Shown here: positions 1 through 12,618 of the stretch, one piece after another | How positions within the stretch are numbered: the first letter of the stretch is position 1 | Layout: the number at the start of each line of letters is the position of its first letter | From: Thamnidium elegans | Taxonomy: Eukaryota > Mucoromycota > Mucoromycetes > Mucorales > Mucoraceae | Direction: 5' to 3' | DNA length: 64,000 nucleotides | Assembly (NCBI GenBank): GCA_025201345.1 | Contig: JAIXMG010000036.1 | Span: 62,001-126,000, forward strand | Position numbers and translations under genes: made by a program | The notes under the pieces: model-generated | Told to the model about the DNA's origin: nothing | Seen by the model: the letters and a program-made list of their open reading frames with translations, nothing else | The model's database searches: none

Positions 1-567
1 GAAATTGAAAATTTGAAGATGAAACAACTGGTTGAATTACCTCCTAAAGTTAACGAGTATATTGAATCTTTGCAAAAATATACTGATGCTATCTCATTAA
101 AAAGATAATTAACTCAAGAATTGGAGTGCCCTGCTTCTGACTGGATACAAAATACACTTTTTGAGTATTTAAAGTTATTTAAGCACCAACACTTAAAATA
201 TGGATGTTCCGAGTGTGGTAGATATGAATATAAGACGAAGGAATTATATGATGGTTTGTTTAAAATGGCGAAGGTACTAAAAGACATGTTGTATAATTTG
301 CATAAAACAGTGTCAAATTTAGTACATGGATTTATTCTTGTTGGGTTTCTCATGTCTGGTAAGTGATGATTTACATAATCTTTACATTTGTCAATATACT
401 AACTGTTAGTGTTGATAAATCTTCCTGTAGAGAACAAGTTCTCGCTGGTTTTATGTGATTCACCAATGAGATATGTTACTCGAATTAATCGTATAGCTCC
501 TTTGTTTTTACCTGAAGAGCCTGATGATATCAACATTAAATTGTTACTAAGCTTAAAAACCGTTTAG
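1..567 (+). pseudogene. 3' end of an orphan hypothetical gene with an in-frame stop (partial)
   Basis: One frame is open from the window edge to a TAA at 106-108 and resumes unchanged through CPASDWIQNTLFEYLKLF and GCSECGRYEY to a splice donor (GTAAGT at 359). The intron 359-430 has an ACTAAC branch-like site and ends in CTGTAG. The second exon (431-567) keeps phase and ends LLLSLKTV before a TAG. Intact splicing with a single in-frame stop suggests a recently decayed or allelic copy of a lineage-specific protein. I do not recognise a domain; the CxxC pair could be part of a zinc site. The 5' part is outside the window. Confidence 0.45.
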
Positions 568-1546
568 ATAAAAAACTGTTTTGCAAAGTAATGTGTAAAA
601 GAAGATTCAAAAGAGATGACGGGGCGGAAGCAGACCGAAGCAGTATGCTGAGAGTATGCCATGGTAACTCACCAAGCCTTCTGCGGAAGGGTGCTTTGCT
701 AATATAAAGACTTTTGTGGAAGAGTGCTTTTGTAATCGTCCTTTAAATTTAAGTGTAATAAAAGCTCAAAAAGCAAAGTTCTAAATTAAATAAAGAATAA
801 TAAAGTGAGAAAACGCAACTACGTTATAAAGTGACTCAAGAACAACAAGTTTATTATCTTTCTTGAACAGGAGTTGTTTTGTTTAGCTAACTAATCAGAT
901 TTATATATGTACACACTTTTTTGTTTTGTTTACATCCGTGGAACTAAACATTTAAGCAGCAAATAAAAGAGAATAATGGCTTAAGTATAAAGGTTATGTT
1001 TCAACTTTATAAAATACGAGTTACTATTTTTTTTTTAGCAGTTCTAAAAAAAAATAGTTACAACGCGTCCTTTCTTTTAAAAAAAAATGTTCTACTATAA
1101 AAGCCTCTTTTTTTTTACGCTCACAAAACCAAACATAAACTCGATCCTCTGTACCACGTATCGGACCCCACCTTTTTTTTTTATCATTATTTTATTTTTG
1201 ACAGCTACCAGTACAAAGTAACACCAGTTAAATCCCACCAACAAATGTGTAAAAACTCTAAATACAAAGTATGTTTCATGACAACTTTTTGAACATGGCG
1301 CCCATGTCCAACATGGAAACAAAAAAGTTCCTGATGTCAAAATGTTAAAAAGACAAGTAAGTTTTTTTTTAAATGGTTTATTAAAAAATGATCAAAATGA
1401 GTACAATAGTTAATAAAGCTCCCAAATGATTTTTCTAATTTAAAAAATTAAAAAAACCTTGGTGACACCGTCAGAGTTTGATAGCATATCAAACTATTAT
1501 ATAAAAAAGAAAATTTTTTTGGAGAACAAAAGAAAGACCTTTGGAC
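568..1546. other. Intergenic, no gene seen
   Basis: AT-rich spacer with short A and T runs. At about 678-737 two imperfect copies of a 30-odd-base motif (CTTCTGCGGAAGGGTGCTTTG and CTTTTGTGGAAGAGTGCTTTT) lie side by side, a possible old minisatellite. No reading frame here resembles a protein. Confidence 0.5.
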
Positions 1547-2426
1547 TTAGAAGAGACGATGAGGCTTACCCATGGTGGACTTCAAGAACAAAGACTTGAC
1601 GTTTTGCCAGTTCTTCTTAAGGAGAGAAACGAGGAAGTTGACGGACAACATGATGTTGGCAATCAATTGATCCTCAGTCATCTCAAGATGACCGACAGCG
1701 ACACCAAGACAGAGAACCTTCTTCAATTGGAACTTGATGGTAGCACGGAGTTCGTTGGCCTTATCAACCAAAGAATCGTTGTGAGAAACGGGGGTAGGGA
1801 ACTTACCGACCTTGTGGAGACCAGGACCCAAGAGACGAGGAATTTGCTTAATAAGAGCTTCGGAAGCTAAGAAAGCATCGTACTTCTTGGCGAGCTTCTT
1901 AATGAGCTTCTTGTTCTTGTTAAGCTTCTTAAGATCCTCAACAGATTGGAACTCCATAGCGGCACCCTTGGCTTGATCACAATGGAAAGCATCACCGAGG
2001 ACACAGACGGTCATACGGGGACGAGCAACATTGGGGAGCTTGATGGTACCAGAGAAACGCTTATCACGTTGGGGATCGTAGTTCTTTAATCCAATTTGGA
2101 GTTCAAGGGTTTCGGTGAACTTTCTGGGCTTTTCAGCAGATTCAGCACGAATCGTGTTGACAATATCTCTGACGGCAGAAGCGCTAACTTTGCTACAAGA
2201 ACGAAAAAGAATGTGTCAATTTCAAAAAAAAAAAAAACTTTGTGATACAAATAAACTTTATCCATCTGTCAATCCTTCGATTCAATCTACAACATACATA
2301 CAAAAGTTTGGATATTATGATTCATCTATATTCATCTGGGTATATTATAGATGGATGCATATGGATGTACGCTAATTTGAACCGATGGATGGATGGATGG
2401 ATACTTTCAAAAATAGTTTACCTCAT
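1547..2426 (-). CDS. RPL10A: 60S ribosomal protein uL1 (RPL10A)
   Basis: Component of the ribosomal L1 stalk, contacting E-site tRNA in the cytosolic large subunit. Two exons: 2422-2426 (only ATGAG) and 1547-2192, joined across a 229-nt intron (GTAAAC to TTGTAG). Splicing gives ATG AGC AAA GTT, that is [12 protein letters not shown], and 216 residues, the usual size. Recognisable blocks are the N-terminal [10 protein letters not shown], the [23 protein letters not shown] core and the C-terminal [18 protein letters not shown]. The start codon lies in the tiny first exon, so a gene finder ignoring introns would start at an internal methionine about 61 residues too late. Downstream of the gene is repeat-rich spacer; upstream is a small divergently spaced gene on the same strand. 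Confidence 0.95.
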
Positions 2427-2560
2427 TATTGATTAAATGAAAATGGAAGGAGGCACAAACAAAATGCACAGACTGTACTTTTATACTGATACGGCGTTTT
2501 AATAAAATAATGTACCAATAAATTTTTTATTTTTTTTGAGACGGTTAAATTAGGGGAGTT

Positions 2561-2969
2561 TTATTTTTTTTCGATGTTTCCATCGTCATCAATGTGAGAC
2601 TCTATCCATTCTGTTGTTTCTCGCTTTAAAGTCTTTGGATCTACGTCTGGTTCCATATCTGCTTTTACCTTTTTTACCGCCATGCATTATTAATTATTTG
2701 TTACACTAACTAAAATAAAATACTTACATCTTGTTCACTTTCAGTGGCATCAGCTTCGTCCCAACCAGGTGCATTCGTAATCAATGTTTCAGCTATAAAA
2801 AAAAAAAATTAATCTCCTACATACACCTCTCTTTTTGTTATGTGTAAATATACTTGCGTTGTTTTTTCTTCATATATTGAAAAGCAGTTACAGAAACCCA
2901 TCTCGATTGAATCGCAGTAATTGCGTGACTGCGACCAACTAGTAAGCTTTGAAAAGCAAATACTTTCAT
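2561..2969 (-). CDS. Small probable mitochondrial protein, three exons
   Basis: The first exon starts at 2967-2969 and encodes MKVFAFQSLLVGRSHAITAI, rich in Arg, Ser and hydrophobics with no acidic residue, as in a mitochondrial presequence. A middle exon encodes ETLITNAPGWDEADATESEQD and the last VKADMEPDVDPKTLKRETTEW up to the stop at 2561-2563. The NAPGW...SExDVKAD pattern looks like a conserved small fungal mitochondrial family, recalled only loosely. The donor GTAAGT after SEQD is clear. Exon 1 to exon 2 does not join in phase with the most obvious donor (GTATAT) and acceptor (TATAG), so either another donor is used or a base is off in the A run. Function unknown. Confidence 0.55.
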
Positions 2970-3297
2970 TTTATTATTAATACAAGGGAAATTTATATAA
3001 AAGATAGAAGAAGGAAAAAAAAAAAAAAAAAAAAGGCATAACGCGTTTTATTATAATTTTATATTTCCTCGGATTGTTTTGTTCTGAAACAAAAAAAAAA
3101 GCATGATTTAATATTTTTTTTTTTAATACTTTTTTTTTTTTAAGATAAAGAAAAATAGGTATGATTTTAAATAAAAAAAAGAAGAGAGAGAGAGAACATA
3201 AAAAAAAGTATACAGTCGTTTTTTAGAAAAAAAGATATGTGTTTGAAATAAAGTGTGAGTGTGAGTGTGAAATAGTATTTTAAAGCAAACCCTTCGT

Positions 3298-4360
<1,063 letters not shown>

Positions 4361-4532
4361 TATTTAATTTTGTTGTTATATGTAGAAAAAAAAAAAAAGA
4401 TGATAGATGGAGAGAAAAAAAAAAAGGTATATATAAAGTAAAAAGAAATTAGAAAAAAAAGGTTACTTTTTTTTTCTGTTCTAATATATATATACGTAAA
4501 AAAAGAAAAAGATGAGCTTTTTTTTAAGAAGG

Positions 4533-4567
<35 letters not shown>

Positions 4568-5824
4568 GAAAAAAGTAGCTGGAGAACCAATCCAAAGTAA
4601 GAACTTATTTCTCAGATAAGATGACGTCAGCATAAAATTTTAAAAAAAAATTGGTTTACGCGTGAAATATTCGCGCTAATGAAACTTTTCTAAGTTTCCT
4701 CGTTAACTTGTATGACTTGTTCCAAAACTAATAAATAAGTGTTGTACTACATACCAATTAATCAGAGTTATTACCCATCGGACACTGGGGAACAGCTTCA
4801 AAGAGTAAATTATTATAATGTATTTCTCTAAGATTGCTTTGTACCAAATAGTATGGGTCTTGAGCTACATAATATTTTTATTTAGATAATTTATCTGTAC
4901 TAAACTCAAACATTGTTTGTAACAAAAACCACATACTAGAATAAAGAGATCATGTCAGAGTAAGAGTAGACGGCATTCTTGCGTAGATAAATGAGCCGTG
5001 TTCGTACTAAACCTTGGTATCAATAAAAACCTCTTAAAAAACATTTCATGAGGAAAAAAAATAGCACAAGAGGAAAAGATAACCAAAGGGTAGCTGTCAC
5101 CAAAAACTATAAAACATTACTAGAACCAAGCAGAGCAAGGATTTTAACAGGCCTTTAATAAAGGTAACCTATTGTAAGATTGATTTATTATAAATAAGGA
5201 TATATAGACTATAAATATCAATAGTAACAACATAATATTGATATACTTTCATTACTCTTGAGTTTAGCTGTACAATCGATTTTTTTTTACTTTTTTTTTT
5301 TTTTTTTTTTTTTTGTAATTTTCTAGATCCTTCGCTATTTTACTCTGTTCTACTTTAATATTTACCAATATATAGCTCAAAAAGAGGGCTCAGTAATGGT
5401 CGTTAAATGTGTGTAAGAAAGGTTCGACACAATAGTACTTCAGTTAAAATTTTGGGCTGCCAACATTTCATTCAGTAAAGCGCATGCCGTCTATCGCCAG
5501 TAAAGAAAAAATGCATACGGTAATATCGGAATATGATCTGGCTACTTCCTCTAGGCTGATAAAATGGTTGGTAATCTATTTAACCATTTTTCTGTACACT
5601 TGTTCTACACAAGAAAGTTCAAAATAAAACGCTGCAACATTTTTACTAACCGCCTGCTTAACTTTTATCTTTTGAATGATGCAATCTTCTTTAAACTTGG
5701 TACTTTTACTAAGAACATCATTAAGCTATTTATGATTATATTTAAAGTAAAAGATTTGACAAAAAAAAAAAAAAAAAAAAAGAAAAAAAAAGATGTGGAA
5801 ACTTTTGAAAAATGAACAGAATGG
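4361..5824. other. Intergenic, homopolymer-rich
   Basis: Holds a long A run (about 4538-4565), a T run (about 5291-5313) and another A run at 5760-5780. A TGACGTCA-like CRE/ATF palindrome variant (GATGACGTCAGC) lies at 4620-4631, about 260 bases upstream of the PP2A start. No convincing coding frame. Confidence 0.45.
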
Positions 5825-7294
5825 ATGGATGCCGCTATTTCACTTCAACCACCCTACGATTACTTCAACTTTGCGGAAATTTGCCATAAGGATAGTACCT
5901 TAACAAGCACGCAGTACTTGACCTTAATTAATAAAGAATTATGCTTTGTTTCCAAAAAGCACAAGTCTTTATTACAAAACGCTATTACAGTATTCCAGGT
6001 AATAATAAATGCTATTTAAAGGGCCAAGTGTTACTGATATTTCGTTCACTAAAGTCCCGCACCAACTCAACTACCAATTTCTATGAATACTATCACAACT
6101 ATTGGAGACACCGGTATGAAGAGAATAATTTAATCAATCTTCAAAAACGAACCAGAGAGGGTTTAGATGAAACTACATCTAATGTTGTTGGTTTCATGGT
6201 CGCGACAGCAAAACGGGTATGTTTATAACTGTTAGAATAGATTTTAATATTTATTAGCGTTTCGTTTTGTATAGTTTCGCTCCTCTTCCTCCTTTGTTAA
6301 CTATGAGGGTGTTGCTAGTTCCTCCTCCACTAATCATGCTGTTGATCTTGAGGGTTCTGATAGCTTCTCTTCCGTCAGTTCCGCTGGTCACGAGGGCGCC
6401 GTTGGCTCCTCCCCCGTTAGTCCCTCCTCCTCCGTCAGTTCCACCATTTCGGAAGTACTAGATATTTACGCAAAGTAAGTATTACATTTGTTGTTAAACC
6501 CATAGCTGTTTATTAAAAAAAAAAATAGGATGACTGGTTTATCTGCCCTCGACCTGGATGATAAAGGTGTAAAAATCATGCTAGGGCCCGAAACTTTAAA
6601 GGAACTGGTTGATGAAACCTCTACTACTAATATTACTTTTGCTGATATCGCCATGTCCTTGCTTTCTGCCTTGAAATTCCTCCCTCCTAGCCCATCCCTC
6701 TTGAGAAAGATGCTCCGAAACCACGACTATCTCACTGAGGATCTTGGTTTAGTTACTCACGCTGAAGTCAACTTTATCGTAACAGTTTCTGTGCACTTTT
6801 AAGCCCTTTCTCTGTCTTATTATTTTTTGTAAATAGCCTCGATTGTATCCAAAGTCCTAGGAATCCGCTTTTGTTTAAAAACTTGGAACGAATTGCTGCT
6901 ATTAAATCTATCATTTTCCTTGTTGATAAATTGTTTCTTGCTGTGAATGATGTGATTTTCTTCAAGTGGTATGTATCCTCTTGATTGAATAGTTTGAAAT
7001 TCACTAATATGTTAAATTAGGCTAGAGGTTGAAAGCATTATGACTAGTACTACCAAGTGGGATGGCATTGGTTTTGTTGTAAATGAAGACACGAACCTTG
7101 CAAGAGTAATATCCGAGTTTTCTGATGGTATTGTTCATAACAATACAGAAAAAAAAAAGGGGGGGGGGCTAAATGATGAGAAGGAACTTATTTCTGGTGC
7201 TTCCAAGATCATTCAATATTACCAAGAAAAGTACGACGTTAACGTCCCATGCTTTTTTCTTAGATTATTTAGTATGTATATGGATATTAAATGA
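5825..7294 (+). CDS. Orphan multi-exon protein, possibly damaged
   Basis: I do not recognise a family. Proposed exons are 5825-5998, 6055-6216, 6275-6474, 6529-6778, 6837-6968 and from 7021 onward, most with good GT-AG signals and in phase. The protein starts MDAAISLQPPYDYFNFAEI, passes a Ser-rich linker (residues about 115-165), then an ordered part with MTGLSALDLDDKG and ERIAAIKSIIFLVDKLFLAV, and ends near DVNVPCFFLRLF. The exon 4/5 junction is one phase out: the donor follows ...AEVNFI directly, as if two bases before GTAACA were lost. An A9G10 run at 7150-7169 may also shift the frame. It resembles lineage-specific genes that decay quickly; it could be a young pseudogene. Confidence 0.5.
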
Positions 7295-7363
7295 TTATTT
7301 TTTTAAAAAGAAAATAAAAGAAAAGGAAAGAGACGTACTTTTTCATACAATCGTTTATTCATG

Positions 7364-7394
<31 letters not shown>

Positions 7395-8056
7395 TGCATG
7401 AATCAAGTTCGAGTACCTTGATTTATCACAAATAAAGTGACCTACATTTTTCCTTTTGTTTTTTATGTTTGTACACACTAGTATGAATTATCTTAACGAA
7501 ACTATCGTGCTTAAAAAGTACTTCTTTTCAAAAGTACGCGAATGTACTCTACTCGACTGTTATATACTACGGCTACTTCTGCGACTTCTATACCATTTCA
7601 AAAAGTATGTTATATTTACGAGGAATAAGTTTTATCAAAGGGACAATTAAGTACAGAAATGTCAGATTTACTAGCTTTATCTACTTTTTTTTTTACCAAA
7701 CAATCACCTACGTTATATGATCATTCTTTCCCTGAACACTCTACCATCATATGTCTTTACATACCACATTGTCAAGGATCTTGCAGAATATACAACGTAT
7801 TTTTTTTTTAATTTTTGGAGCAGAGACGTTAACGCTTCTACTAACATTAGGCATATGTTGCGCAAATACAGTCGCGGCTCTATTTAAGGATGGTCGAAAT
7901 TCTCTGGAAATCCACCCTTAAATCGACTTTTAGCGATGATAGTGGAGAAATGTACCCACTATTGTATCTCCTTTTCCTTTTCTTATAAATAAATAACCCC
8001 TTAAAAAAAACAAAAAACAAACAAAAAACAAAAGACTTTTCATAATACTTTTTTTT
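7295..8056. other. Intergenic with A28 run and a MITE-like relic
   Basis: A run of about 28 A at 7363-7391, two short T runs, a 54-codon frame at about 7483-7650 with no recognisable similarity, and the short inverted-repeat element listed separately at 7867-7945. No supported gene. Confidence 0.45.
7867..7945. mobile_element. Degenerate MITE-like inverted-repeat element
   Basis: The left end TACAGTCGCGGCTCTATTTA matches the left end of the clean element at 49800-49886 at 19 of 20 bases. The right end (CCTTAAATCGACTTTTAGCG) is a decayed complement. The ends carry a TA, as in Tc1/mariner-type insertions. Non-autonomous; no transposase seen nearby. Confidence 0.45.
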
Positions 8057-8701
8057 TTATAAAGTGGTCTCTTTCATTTTCTTGTATTGGTTATATACTA
8101 CATTGGGGTCTACAATCTGATCCCTATGAATAACTTCTTGTTGTCTATTATCATCAGAGTTTTCGGCAGTAATATTATTTCGAACATAGCTATTTAATTG
8201 GCGTTGAACCTCTTTACAATCATGTCCTTCCCTTAATTTCTGTCTAATAAACTCTTTTGTGGCCTTTGAAACCGGTAACAAACAAAAATCTTCTTTCGTT
8301 CCAACCGCATGATTATGCTGGTTTTTAAAAGTGAACACAACGTTATCTGGATCTTTTTTATAGCAAGTAATTCTCATACCAGCAGGACACCCAATCTTTT
8401 TTGACGCCTTTTGACGTGGCCTCTTTTTAGAAGTAATCATCTTTCTAGGTCCAGTTATTTCCTTTTCACCAGCTCGATGACAAAAATATGTCTTGTACCA
8501 AGAATGCAAGGTAATTCTTTTTCTTTTGACAGGTTCTGTTCTTGTTTCCGGATCTGTTGATTGATAGAACTTTCCTGCAATCCACACCACCGCATATTTA
8601 TCTGGAAAAGTCTCTATCACTTGGTCCATTTGATCAAGAGGGACTTTAATTTCGTCAGGAATAGGAATATATGGTTTGATTTCAGGAGTTGATAACGTCA
8701 T
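8057..8701 (-). CDS. FAR1/WRKY-GCM1-like zinc-domain protein
   Basis: Single-exon frame of 214 codons starting at 8699-8701. The central part has the spacing of a FAR1-like or WRKY-GCM1-like DNA-binding fold: YFCHRAG, then a basic stretch (KKRPRQKASKK), IGCPAGMRITCYK, and NQHNHAVG, giving C...C...C...HxH. Such domains bind DNA and occur in transcription factors derived from Mutator-like transposases. No transposase catalytic domain follows; the C-terminal 80 residues are charged and probably helical. A frameshifted, truncated paralogue lies at 43962-44173, so the family is repeated in this genome. A domesticated or MULE-derived regulator is my inference. Confidence 0.65.
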   Translation of the reverse strand: MTLSTPEIKPYIPIPDEIKVPLDQMDQVIETFPDKYAVVWIAGKFYQSTDPETRTEPVKRKRITLHSWYKTYFCHRAGEKEITGPRKMITSKKRPRQKASKKIGCPAGMRITCYKKDPDNVVFTFKNQHNHAVGTKEDFCLLPVSKATKEFIRQKLREGHDCKEVQRQLNSYVRNNITAENSDDNRQQEVIHRDQIVDPNVVYNQYKKMKETTL

Positions 8702-9104
8702 TTTTTTTATTGTTGGATAATTATTTTTGTTAACTAAAGAAAAAAAGGGCAGAAGTTTTTTTTTTTTTTTTTTTTCATTCTCTTTTTAAGTGGCGAGGGT
8801 GTAAGTGTCCGGGACACTACTTCCACAGTAGCAAAAAAAAAAATAAAAAAAAATGGTGACATAAGCTTTTTTTTTTAAAAAAAAAATTAGCCAATGGAAT
8901 TTATTAAAACCTGAAATCTGAAAGTAACTTGAGTGTCCCTATTGTCATTACTTTTTTTCTCTTAATAAACTATATTTTATCTACCTTATTTCCTTTATAT
9001 TTTCAGAGAAAAATAATGAAACACGAAGTATAGTATGAATACTAAACATAAAAAACAGTTTTAAATATTTTATGGTGTGTATAAGTAATATAAAATAACA
9101 ATTA
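8702..9104. other. Intergenic, no gene seen
   Basis: Contains a T run near 8757-8775 about 60 bases upstream of the FAR1-like gene, consistent with a nucleosome-free promoter, and several short A runs. Nothing else recognised. Confidence 0.4.
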
Positions 9105-10714
9105 TCAATTAAACAACTCTAATGTTTTAATTTTATTTAATATTTCTCGGATCAGGGTACTTGATCCAAGACGCCCTATGTACACACCGCGGTGGTCCGA
9201 ATGATTTGTGCCATGGCTCCTAAGAAAACCGTTTCTCTTTCGATCGTCAATTATTCTTGCCAAGTTTTCCATCAACGCCTTTCCCATTAACGTGACCTCA
9301 AACAGAGGAAGGAAATCCAATCTAATGTTTTTTGGCTTACCCGGGAAAGGAAGCTTCTTGATGCGGGTGATTCTGGTGACGGTCTTACCAGCAGGAACAT
9401 TCATTATCAAAAGATCGAGGTTCAGACCTAATAAAAAAAATAAAAATACGTCAATAAAAGAACATGATAAAAATAATTGTATCATGCGTGCTACTTACCA
9501 TCATTAAGAAACCAATTGTATACAATTAGTTTCTTATTTATGAGGGTTGACCTCGACAAGACCGCAAAGCATATCTCTTATTGTTTTTGGTAACTTTACC
9601 ATACCATCATCGAGGTATTTATCATCAATTACCAACACATCATGCTTACTGACTTCGGTACACCCAACTTCATCAGTGATTTTTTTTTAAAAGGATGTCT
9701 ACTTTTGCACCTATTACTTTTCTTTCTCTTCTTTCTTTGAACTCCAGAGATCTACCTTCGTTTCAGCCAAGGATAGAAGAGACACTCGTACGCTCACCCA
9801 GCTTGGCTTTTACCTTGTTTTTTTTTTTTTTGAAAGCTCGATATACAAATGTCCAAAGAGTATGGAGCAAATCATCTTCGGAAAAATCATTTGTATTCAA
9901 CAGTTCGCCCTCTTCAAATAAATCAGCAGCATTCGTAATTGATTTTTTTTTTATCAAAAGAATCAATAAACTTTAACTTTTGATCCGAAGCAGATTCGTA
10001 GTAATCTGCAACTGTTAAGGTATTGTTGTCGTAAAGATTGATACGATTTTGTATCTCGTCTTGTAAATCAGGAAGTTCGACGGAGTTGTAGGTTCTTACT
10101 TCATCAGTTTTTTCGGGAGAACAATAATTGGTCCAGATAGGATGTGCCAAGTCAACAATATAAGACAGACAGGGATGCTCGAAAGTACTATCGTTAATTG
10201 CTTGCATTACGATGTCTTCTATAAATCTCCCACTTTTCAACCTCCATTTCTTCTCAACCGGTAAATTCTCTAAGTAAGTAATTGCACTTTTTTTTATCAT
10301 CAACACTGATAGAATTGTTATGTGCTTGTTGTTGTGCTTGCTGATATAGAAGACGTCTTTTTTTTTGGCCTTCAATTCGTCGGAGATCAAGGTTTGCCAG
10401 TTATTAGCGTCACCGGAATCATTTTTTATACGAAAGTTTAAACTTGAAGCCACTTCCTTAAACCGACGTTTCCATGTCCCTTTGAACACGTTCAGATACG
10501 TGCCACAGTAACTGTTGATTATTGTCTCCTTTTCCGCGTTCAGGAACAGATACCAATCTACTTCATTATCTTCACTGACAGTTGCTTGGAGTGCAGTTAT
10601 TATGGCTATATAAATTGAGATAAAAAACAAGTTAGTAAGAAAACAGCGTGTCAAATCGAAATACGGTTCACTTACACTCAACGTAATTAATATCTTGCGA
10701 CATATTAAACACAA
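9105..10714 (-). pseudogene. Broken orphan hypothetical gene
   Basis: A coding trail runs right to left through several frames. The main frame (9923-10714) includes SYIVDLAHPIWTNYCSPEKT and LQDEIQNRINLYDNNTLTVA. It then slips at an A run (about 9945) into ITNAADLFEEGELLNTNDFS, meets a TGA in SSILG-stop-NEGRSLEF (about 9763), continues as CTEVSKHDVLVIDDKYLDDG, meets a stop after VNPHK (about 9541), shifts again, and passes a clean intron (about 9430-9496) into NVPAGKTVTRITRIKKLPFP to a stop at 9105. Several independent lesions in otherwise well-preserved coding sequence mark a decaying gene. I do not recognise the family; it looks like one of the repeated orphan genes of Mucoromycota. Confidence 0.6.
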
Positions 10715-11259
10715 GAGAGGGTATCAATAGTAAATAAAATAAAGAATACTACTCTTTACAAAAAAAAAAAAAAAAAAAAAGTATGAGTTCTGTAATAAAG
10801 CGAATCAATAGAGTTTAGGTTAATTCTTGGCACACTACCATTTACACCACCAGTGCCAATTTAGGGAAATTGCTGGTACACCACCATATCACAGGGAGGG
10901 TCCTTTTGAAATGTTTAAATATTTGATTATATAAAAAGTACTTGCTTGTATATGAATACATTGTTAAAAAGGAAAATAAAAGGATGGAATAAATAGGTTA
11001 ATTTAATCATGATAAAATGGAGCTTATTTAATCATCGTGAGAAAGAAAATTGCAATATAAATATCACGATATGTAAAAAACTTGTTATTGTAAATGGTAC
11101 TGCACCAAAGAGAAGAAAAAATGAGATTCGGATGACAAAGATAAAAAACGTTTTGTCAGGCGCGTAAACGCGTTTCACTTTTTTTTTTAAAAAAAAGACT
11201 GTCGTTGCACAAACAGTGTTCCCTTTGAGGTATAGTCTTACATCGTACTTGGCAATAGA
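10715..11259. other. Intergenic, mostly a dispersed repeat copy
   Basis: An A run (10760-10780) followed by the dispersed repeat listed separately; the rest has no coding appearance. Confidence 0.4.
10820..11040 (+). repeat. Dispersed repeat, copy 1
   Basis: Shares an ordered series of blocks with 24610-24830: CCAATTTAGGGAAATT / tcaatttaagaaaatt, CACCACCATATCA / ACACCATCATATCA, TTATATAAAAAGTACTTGCT / ttatataaaagatacttgct, GGATGGAATAAATAGGTT, and ATTTAATCATGATAAAA followed by a second ATTTAATCAT. Weaker relatives are near 33325-33380 and 49560-49710. Could be a solo LTR or SINE-like relic; no coding content. Confidence 0.6.
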
Positions 11260-11514
11260 TTAAAAGAATTGGACTTCTTGCCATATTGATTCTATGTCAT
11301 ATACAGTTTCTTTGGGTTCATACTGCAGAAGGTCAATGTCAGCGCCATCTACCGTTCTCAGTTTGTCGCGTAAAAGTGCACAATCTGTTTTATAAGAAAA
11401 AGCTTTTGATTTCATTGGAGAAAAAATGAGATCTTTCTGCAAAGGAAACACCCCATTGTTAACGACGAATAATAATCCATGATGAGCTGGGGAACAATTC
11501 CTTTGTACAGCCAT
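11260..11514 (-). CDS. Short orphan frame, 84 codons
   Basis: ATG-initiated frame ending in IESIWQEVQFF. Composition is protein-like (FPLQKDLIFSPMKSKAF, VDGADIDLLQYEPKE) and not a homopolymer artefact. No family recognised. It may be a stand-alone small protein or the last exon of a decayed gene, since the upstream region (11515-11600) has no clear continuation. Confidence 0.3.
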   Translation of the reverse strand: MAVQRNCSPAHHGLLFVVNNGVFPLQKDLIFSPMKSKAFSYKTDCALLRDKLRTVDGADIDLLQYEPKETVYDIESIWQEVQFF

Positions 11515-12237
11515 CTTAACAACAGGCGTAAAAGTATTTCAAGTTTATTTTCCTTAACATAACACTCATACCTCAAAAACTCTCATTCATGCTCTTCCAT
11601 TATTCCCTCTGGTAGTAGAGTTCGAAAGCCAGAACCCTGTAAAGGTTATGGCGATAACACATGTCCCTATAAAATTGATAGGATTAAATGCGCACAATCA
11701 AAATGCTTAACACGTAACCGTACGGAAAACTGTAATGGCATTTGGGGCAAAAATACATATAATTAAGAGTAAAAAAATTCTTTATTTGAGCTAGTTAAAA
11801 GTCTCTCTTAGTTTCAAAGTAACGCGCTTTTATTTGTAGGGATAGCCACGAGAAGGTAGAGACTATCTATTTCCAATCCCCAGATCCCAAGTTGCCTCTC
11901 CCAGTTCTCATGCCATATTGTCTTCTACAAGCATCTGATCCGAACTTCAAAGAGCCTCTGTCACGCAGCCGCCGCAACACACTTGAGACAACACGCTTGA
12001 GACAACACAAGCATACTGCAACAGGTTCTATTTAACATTAGAATTGAAAGAATGCAGAAAGAAAAAGAAGTTTATTGAGAAGTTACGCATTTCGTCGTTA
12101 ATTTTTTTTAAAGGTCACAAAATGACGTAAACAAATCACCTGGGAAAACAGTTTTTTTTTTCTAAAAATCAAAAAAGGTATAATAGAGCAGATCGCGCCA
12201 TCCCTTTTTATTAACATACCTGCAACAGAAATTCGAA
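11515..12237. other. Intergenic upstream of the SNF2 gene
   Basis: Contains a short direct repeat around 11982-12009 (ACTTGAGACAACACG followed by GCTTGAGACAACACA) and a T run at 12151-12160 close to the SNF2-type gene start. Probably the promoter of that gene; no other feature seen. Confidence 0.4.
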
Positions 12238-12563
12238 ATGAACTCGTTATCAAACCAACCACCTGGTGGCTTTAATAAAGAGAAGCTACAAGGTCTTGTA
12301 CAGGTAAAAAAATAAAAAAGTAACAACAGATGAAAAATAATCATCAAACCTAACGCACACACCCCTTTACAAAAGCGCGTACGATTCCTCCAATCGCAAG
12401 GCGCTAAAGAAGACAACAATCCTGAATACGCTCAAATAATGAATTTCTTAAAAAGCTTACAAAAGCAACAGCAATCGCGTCCTAATGTTAATACTACTGA
12501 ACAATCGCCATCTATTGTAACGTTGGTCCCACCATCAGCAGGTAATTTAATATATACAAATGT

Positions 12564-12618
<55 letters not shown>

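Noticed and set aside
678..737. Possible small structured RNA at the GGAAGxGTGCTTT direct repeat
   Set aside because: Two imperfect copies only, no convincing stem or promoter.
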